DNA from: Alphaproteobacteria bacterium
GTDB taxonomy: Bacteria > Pseudomonadota > Alphaproteobacteria > Kiloniellales > J153
Assembly (NCBI GenBank): GCA_003693905.1
Contig: RFLL01000168.1
Location: forward strand, 1-7,019
Length of the DNA stretch: 7,019 nucleotides
Direction of reading: 5' to 3'
This document shows, in pieces, positions 5,272 through 7,019 of the stretch. The notes under the pieces were generated by a model. The model saw only the letters and a list, made by a program, of their open reading frames with translations. It was not told the origin of the DNA and did not search any database. How positions within the stretch are numbered: the stretch's first letter is position 1; every line of letters starts with the position of its first letter. Both the position numbers and the translations under genes were made by a program.

Positions 5272-6351
5272 TCAGGCGGCAAGAACGCGGGTCCAGGCCT
5301 CGTCACGCAGGCGCTGTACGTCTTCGCCCAGATAGATCGCCGCCTCGCAGCGCGCCAGCGTCTCCTCGCTCGGGAAGATCGCCGGATTGTTGTTGTATTC
5401 GTCAGGCAACAGCTTGCGCGCCGCCTCGTTGGGCGTTGCGTACTGGATGAAATCGGCGATCGCGGCCCCGACCTCGGCATCGAGGATGAAGTTGATGAAC
5501 CTGTGCGCATTGTCGGGATGCGGCGCTCCGGTCGGGATGCACAGGCAGTCCTGCCACACCAGCGATCCCTCCTTGGGCACGATGTAGGAGATGTCGTCGT
5601 CTTCCTCCATCACCTGAAGGATGTCGCCGTTCCATTCCATAGTCAGATCGACCTCGCCCGACAGCAGCAGATCCTGTCCGTTGTCTTCGGCGAAAACCTT
5701 GATGTGCGGCTTCTGCCGGATCAGCAGTTCTTCGGCTTCCTTGATCTCCTTGGGGTCCTTGGAGTTGTACGAGTACCCCAGATATTTCAGCGCCGCGCCC
5801 AGAACACCTTCGCTGAGCAGGGCGATGCGGCCGGAATACCGGTCGGAATCGAGCAGGTATTTCCAACTGTCGGGCACGCCGTCGACCTTCGACTTGCGAT
5901 AGCCGATGCCCTGCGTCCCCCACATGTAGGGCATGGAGTATTTGCGGCCGGGGTCGAACTCGGCATCCTGGAACGCCTTGGCAACGTTCTTGCGGAAATT
6001 CGGGATCTTGCCATGGTCGAGCGGAGTCAGCATCTCGGCGCGGATCATGCGTTCGACATAGTCGTTGGTCGGCACGATCACGTCATAGCCCGGGTTGCCT
6101 TCCTTGAGCTTGGCGAACAGCTCGTCATTGTCGGCAAACAGATCCATCGTGACCTCGATGCCGGTGGCATCCTTGAAGTCATCGAGGGTCGTTTCACCGA
6201 TGTAGGTATCCCAGTTGTAGAAATTCAGCTTGGGCTCCTCGCCCGCCCACGACAGCCCCGGGCGGAACGACAGACCGGCGGCAACCGCCCCGGTGCCGGC
6301 CAGAAACGACCGCCGTGACAGGCGCGGTCCACGTCCACGACGCTTCTTCAT
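5272..6351 (-). CDS. potF: Periplasmic polyamine-type substrate-binding protein (PotF/PotD-like) with twin-arginine-type signal
   Basis: This 359-residue protein should capture ligand in the periplasm and deliver it to the two permeases. The start at 6351 has a textbook GAGGAGG with 9 bases spacing. A longer reading from a TTG at 6405 lacks such a site. The N-terminus has SRRSFLAG (residues 12-19), a hydrophobic stretch and a likely cleavage after SWA (34-36), which fits Tat export. The mature part follows the PotD/PotF pattern: FYNWDTYIG, DVIVPTNDYVERM, SMPYMWGTQGIGY, EWNGD, VWQDCL, YATPNEAA, and a C-terminus AWTRV like PotF. Aligned from memory, the Trp residues, the Asp after the second Trp and the late Tyr of the ligand cage are kept. 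The DDARE-type acidic segment is replaced by LLSEG. The ligand may thus be a polyamine or a related cation. Confidence 0.93.
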   Translation of the reverse strand: MKKRRGRGPRLSRRSFLAGTGAVAAGLSFRPGLSWAGEEPKLNFYNWDTYIGETTLDDFKDATGIEVTMDLFADNDELFAKLKEGNPGYDVIVPTNDYVERMIRAEMLTPLDHGKIPNFRKNVAKAFQDAEFDPGRKYSMPYMWGTQGIGYRKSKVDGVPDSWKYLLDSDRYSGRIALLSEGVLGAALKYLGYSYNSKDPKEIKEAEELLIRQKPHIKVFAEDNGQDLLLSGEVDLTMEWNGDILQVMEEDDDISYIVPKEGSLVWQDCLCIPTGAPHPDNAHRFINFILDAEVGAAIADFIQYATPNEAARKLLPDEYNNNPAIFPSEETLARCEAAIYLGEDVQRLRDEAWTRVLAA

Positions 6352-6360
6352 GGCAATCTG

Positions 6361-6367
6361 CCTCCTC
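6361..6367 (-). promoter_or_regulatory. Strong ribosome binding site of the substrate-binding protein gene
   Basis: GAGGAGG on the minus strand, 9 bases before the ATG at 6351, is close to the ideal anti-16S match. It is the strongest such site in the window. It fixes the start and fits the high expression expected of a binding protein. Confidence 0.8.
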
Positions 6368-6374
6368 TGTTGGT

Positions 6375-6405
6375 ATTTCAGCGCCGACCTTCTTGTTTCA
6401 TTCAA
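6375..6405 (-). promoter_or_regulatory. Weak candidate promoter for the ABC transporter operon
   Basis: On the minus strand TTGAAT (6405-6400) and TGAAAT (6380-6375) resemble -35 and -10 boxes, each with some mismatches, but the 19-base spacing is longer than usual. A second TTGAAT copy lies further upstream at about 6434-6439. No sigma-54 type site with a proper -12 element was found. The 149-base gap 6352-6500 must hold the promoters of both divergent units, and neither is certain. Confidence 0.22.
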
Positions 6406-6500
6406 CCCCGTGTCGTCGCCGGAATGCCAGCAAATTCAAGCCGTCTGATGCCGCCTTGTCAACGCGCCCCGGTGCCTGTGGCCATCGGGATCCGGGCGTC

Positions 6501-7019
6501 GTGACGGCGCCGAACCCGACTCCGGTTGCAACCGCGCTTGCCGCCGCTTTCGCGTTCGCCCTGCCGGTGGTGGCGGTTCTGGCACCGGCGGCGGTCATGG
6601 CTCTTCTGCTGCTGGCCGCCGCCGCCGGTGCGGTTGCGCTCTGGCGCGCGATCCTGCGACCGGCGTGGCCGGACCGGGGCATGCTGGCGGCCCTGGGCGC
6701 CCTTGTCCTGTGGGCCGCCCTGAGCAGCCTGTGGAGCGCCGATCCGGCCGTGAACCTGATGCGGAGCCTGCGTATCACCGCCATCGTGGCCGTTGGAGCG
6801 TTCCTTTATGCCCTTGTGTGCACCACCCGCGAGCCCCCCCTGGCGCTGCGGCGTGCAGGGCTCTGGCTGGCCGCCGGGGTGGTCCTCGGATGCCTGATCA
6901 TGGCCGAAGAGGCGGCGCTGGACTTTCCCATCCTGCGCGCCGCCAAGCCGTGGCTGACGAACTACAATCACGCCCTCAACGAGCTCAACCGCGGTGCCAC
7001 CGCGATGGCGATTCTATGC
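6501..7019 (+). CDS. O-antigen ligase/polymerase-like membrane protein (WaaL/Wzy type), N-terminal part
   Basis: The frame is open from a GTG at 6501 to the window end (173 codons, no stop), so the C-terminus is missing. The product is very hydrophobic, with segments around 9-28, 30-48, 60-78, 90-107 and 119-135. The stretch ALSSLWSADP (73-82) matches the W-x-x-x-S-x-L-W-S-x-D-P pattern near the start of many O-antigen ligase/polymerase family proteins. NELNRGATAMAIL (160-172) matches their conserved N-R-G segment. Such proteins join or polymerise lipid-linked glycans at the periplasmic side of the inner membrane, and ligase versus polymerase cannot be told from this part. The start is uncertain. 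The GTG has a weak GGGA 10 bases upstream, and the frame stays open above it with a TTG at 6456. The gene is divergent from the transporter operon and probably unrelated to it. Confidence 0.8.
   Translation, partial: MTAPNPTPVATALAAAFAFALPVVAVLAPAAVMALLLLAAAAGAVALWRAILRPAWPDRGMLAALGALVLWAALSSLWSADPAVNLMRSLRITAIVAVGAFLYALVCTTREPPLALRRAGLWLAAGVVLGCLIMAEEAALDFPILRAAKPWLTNYNHALNELNRGATAMAILC

Noticed and set aside
4115..5335. Plus-strand open frame of 406 codons opposite the first permease gene
   Set aside because: The composition is that of antisense reading of a membrane-protein gene (many charged residues and Gln, His, Pro), with no domain. It crosses the intergenic hairpin.
6352..6405. N-terminal extension of the binding protein from a TTG at 6405
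   Set aside because: The ATG at 6351 has a near-perfect ribosome site at the right distance, and starting there leaves a normal twin-arginine leader.
6415..6445. TGGCAT sequence upstream of the transporter operon as a possible sigma-54 promoter
   Set aside because: The required TTGC-type -12 element is absent at the fixed spacing.

Overview
The window is GC-rich DNA with dense, tightly packed genes and strong third-position G/C codon use. Protein sequence and gene style point to an alphaproteobacterium, most likely a Rhodospirillales relative (Azospirillum, Rhodospirillum or Magnetospirillum type). This placement is inferred from remembered family features, not from a search.

Layout, left to right. 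Positions 1-1901 hold a minus-strand operon read as lipoprotein (1901-1281), then OmpR-type response regulator (1276-434), then the N-terminus of a sensor histidine kinase (431 to beyond base 1). The joints are only 4 and 2 bases, so the three are almost certainly co-transcribed and translationally coupled. The kinase reading frame appears broken around bases 45-60. Positions 1902-2142 are non-coding and carry the presumed promoter of that operon, with a short inverted repeat and a CtrA-like box, and a long GC hairpin that probably ends the upstream operon.

Positions 2143-6351 hold a complete minus-strand ABC importer of the polyamine (spermidine/putrescine) class: substrate-binding protein (6351-5272), two permeases (5101-4184 and 4182-3262) and an ATPase (3243-2143). 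The order SBP-permease-permease-ATPase differs from E. coli potFGHI. The 170-base gap after the binding-protein gene carries a strong two-part hairpin, which fits differential expression of the binding protein over the membrane components. The binding protein has a twin-arginine-type signal and keeps the aromatic ligand cage, but lacks acidic residues used by E. coli PotD/PotF, so its exact ligand is uncertain.

Positions 6352-6500 are a divergent intergenic region. From 6501 to the window end a plus-strand gene begins that encodes an O-antigen ligase/polymerase-like membrane protein, cut by the window edge.

No tRNA, rRNA, CRISPR, insertion sequence or phage gene was seen. Most of the window is ordinary. 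The points most worth a second look are the broken histidine kinase, the lipoprotein with a possible BamE-like domain in a two-component operon, the altered ligand pocket of the binding protein, and the intergenic hairpin.
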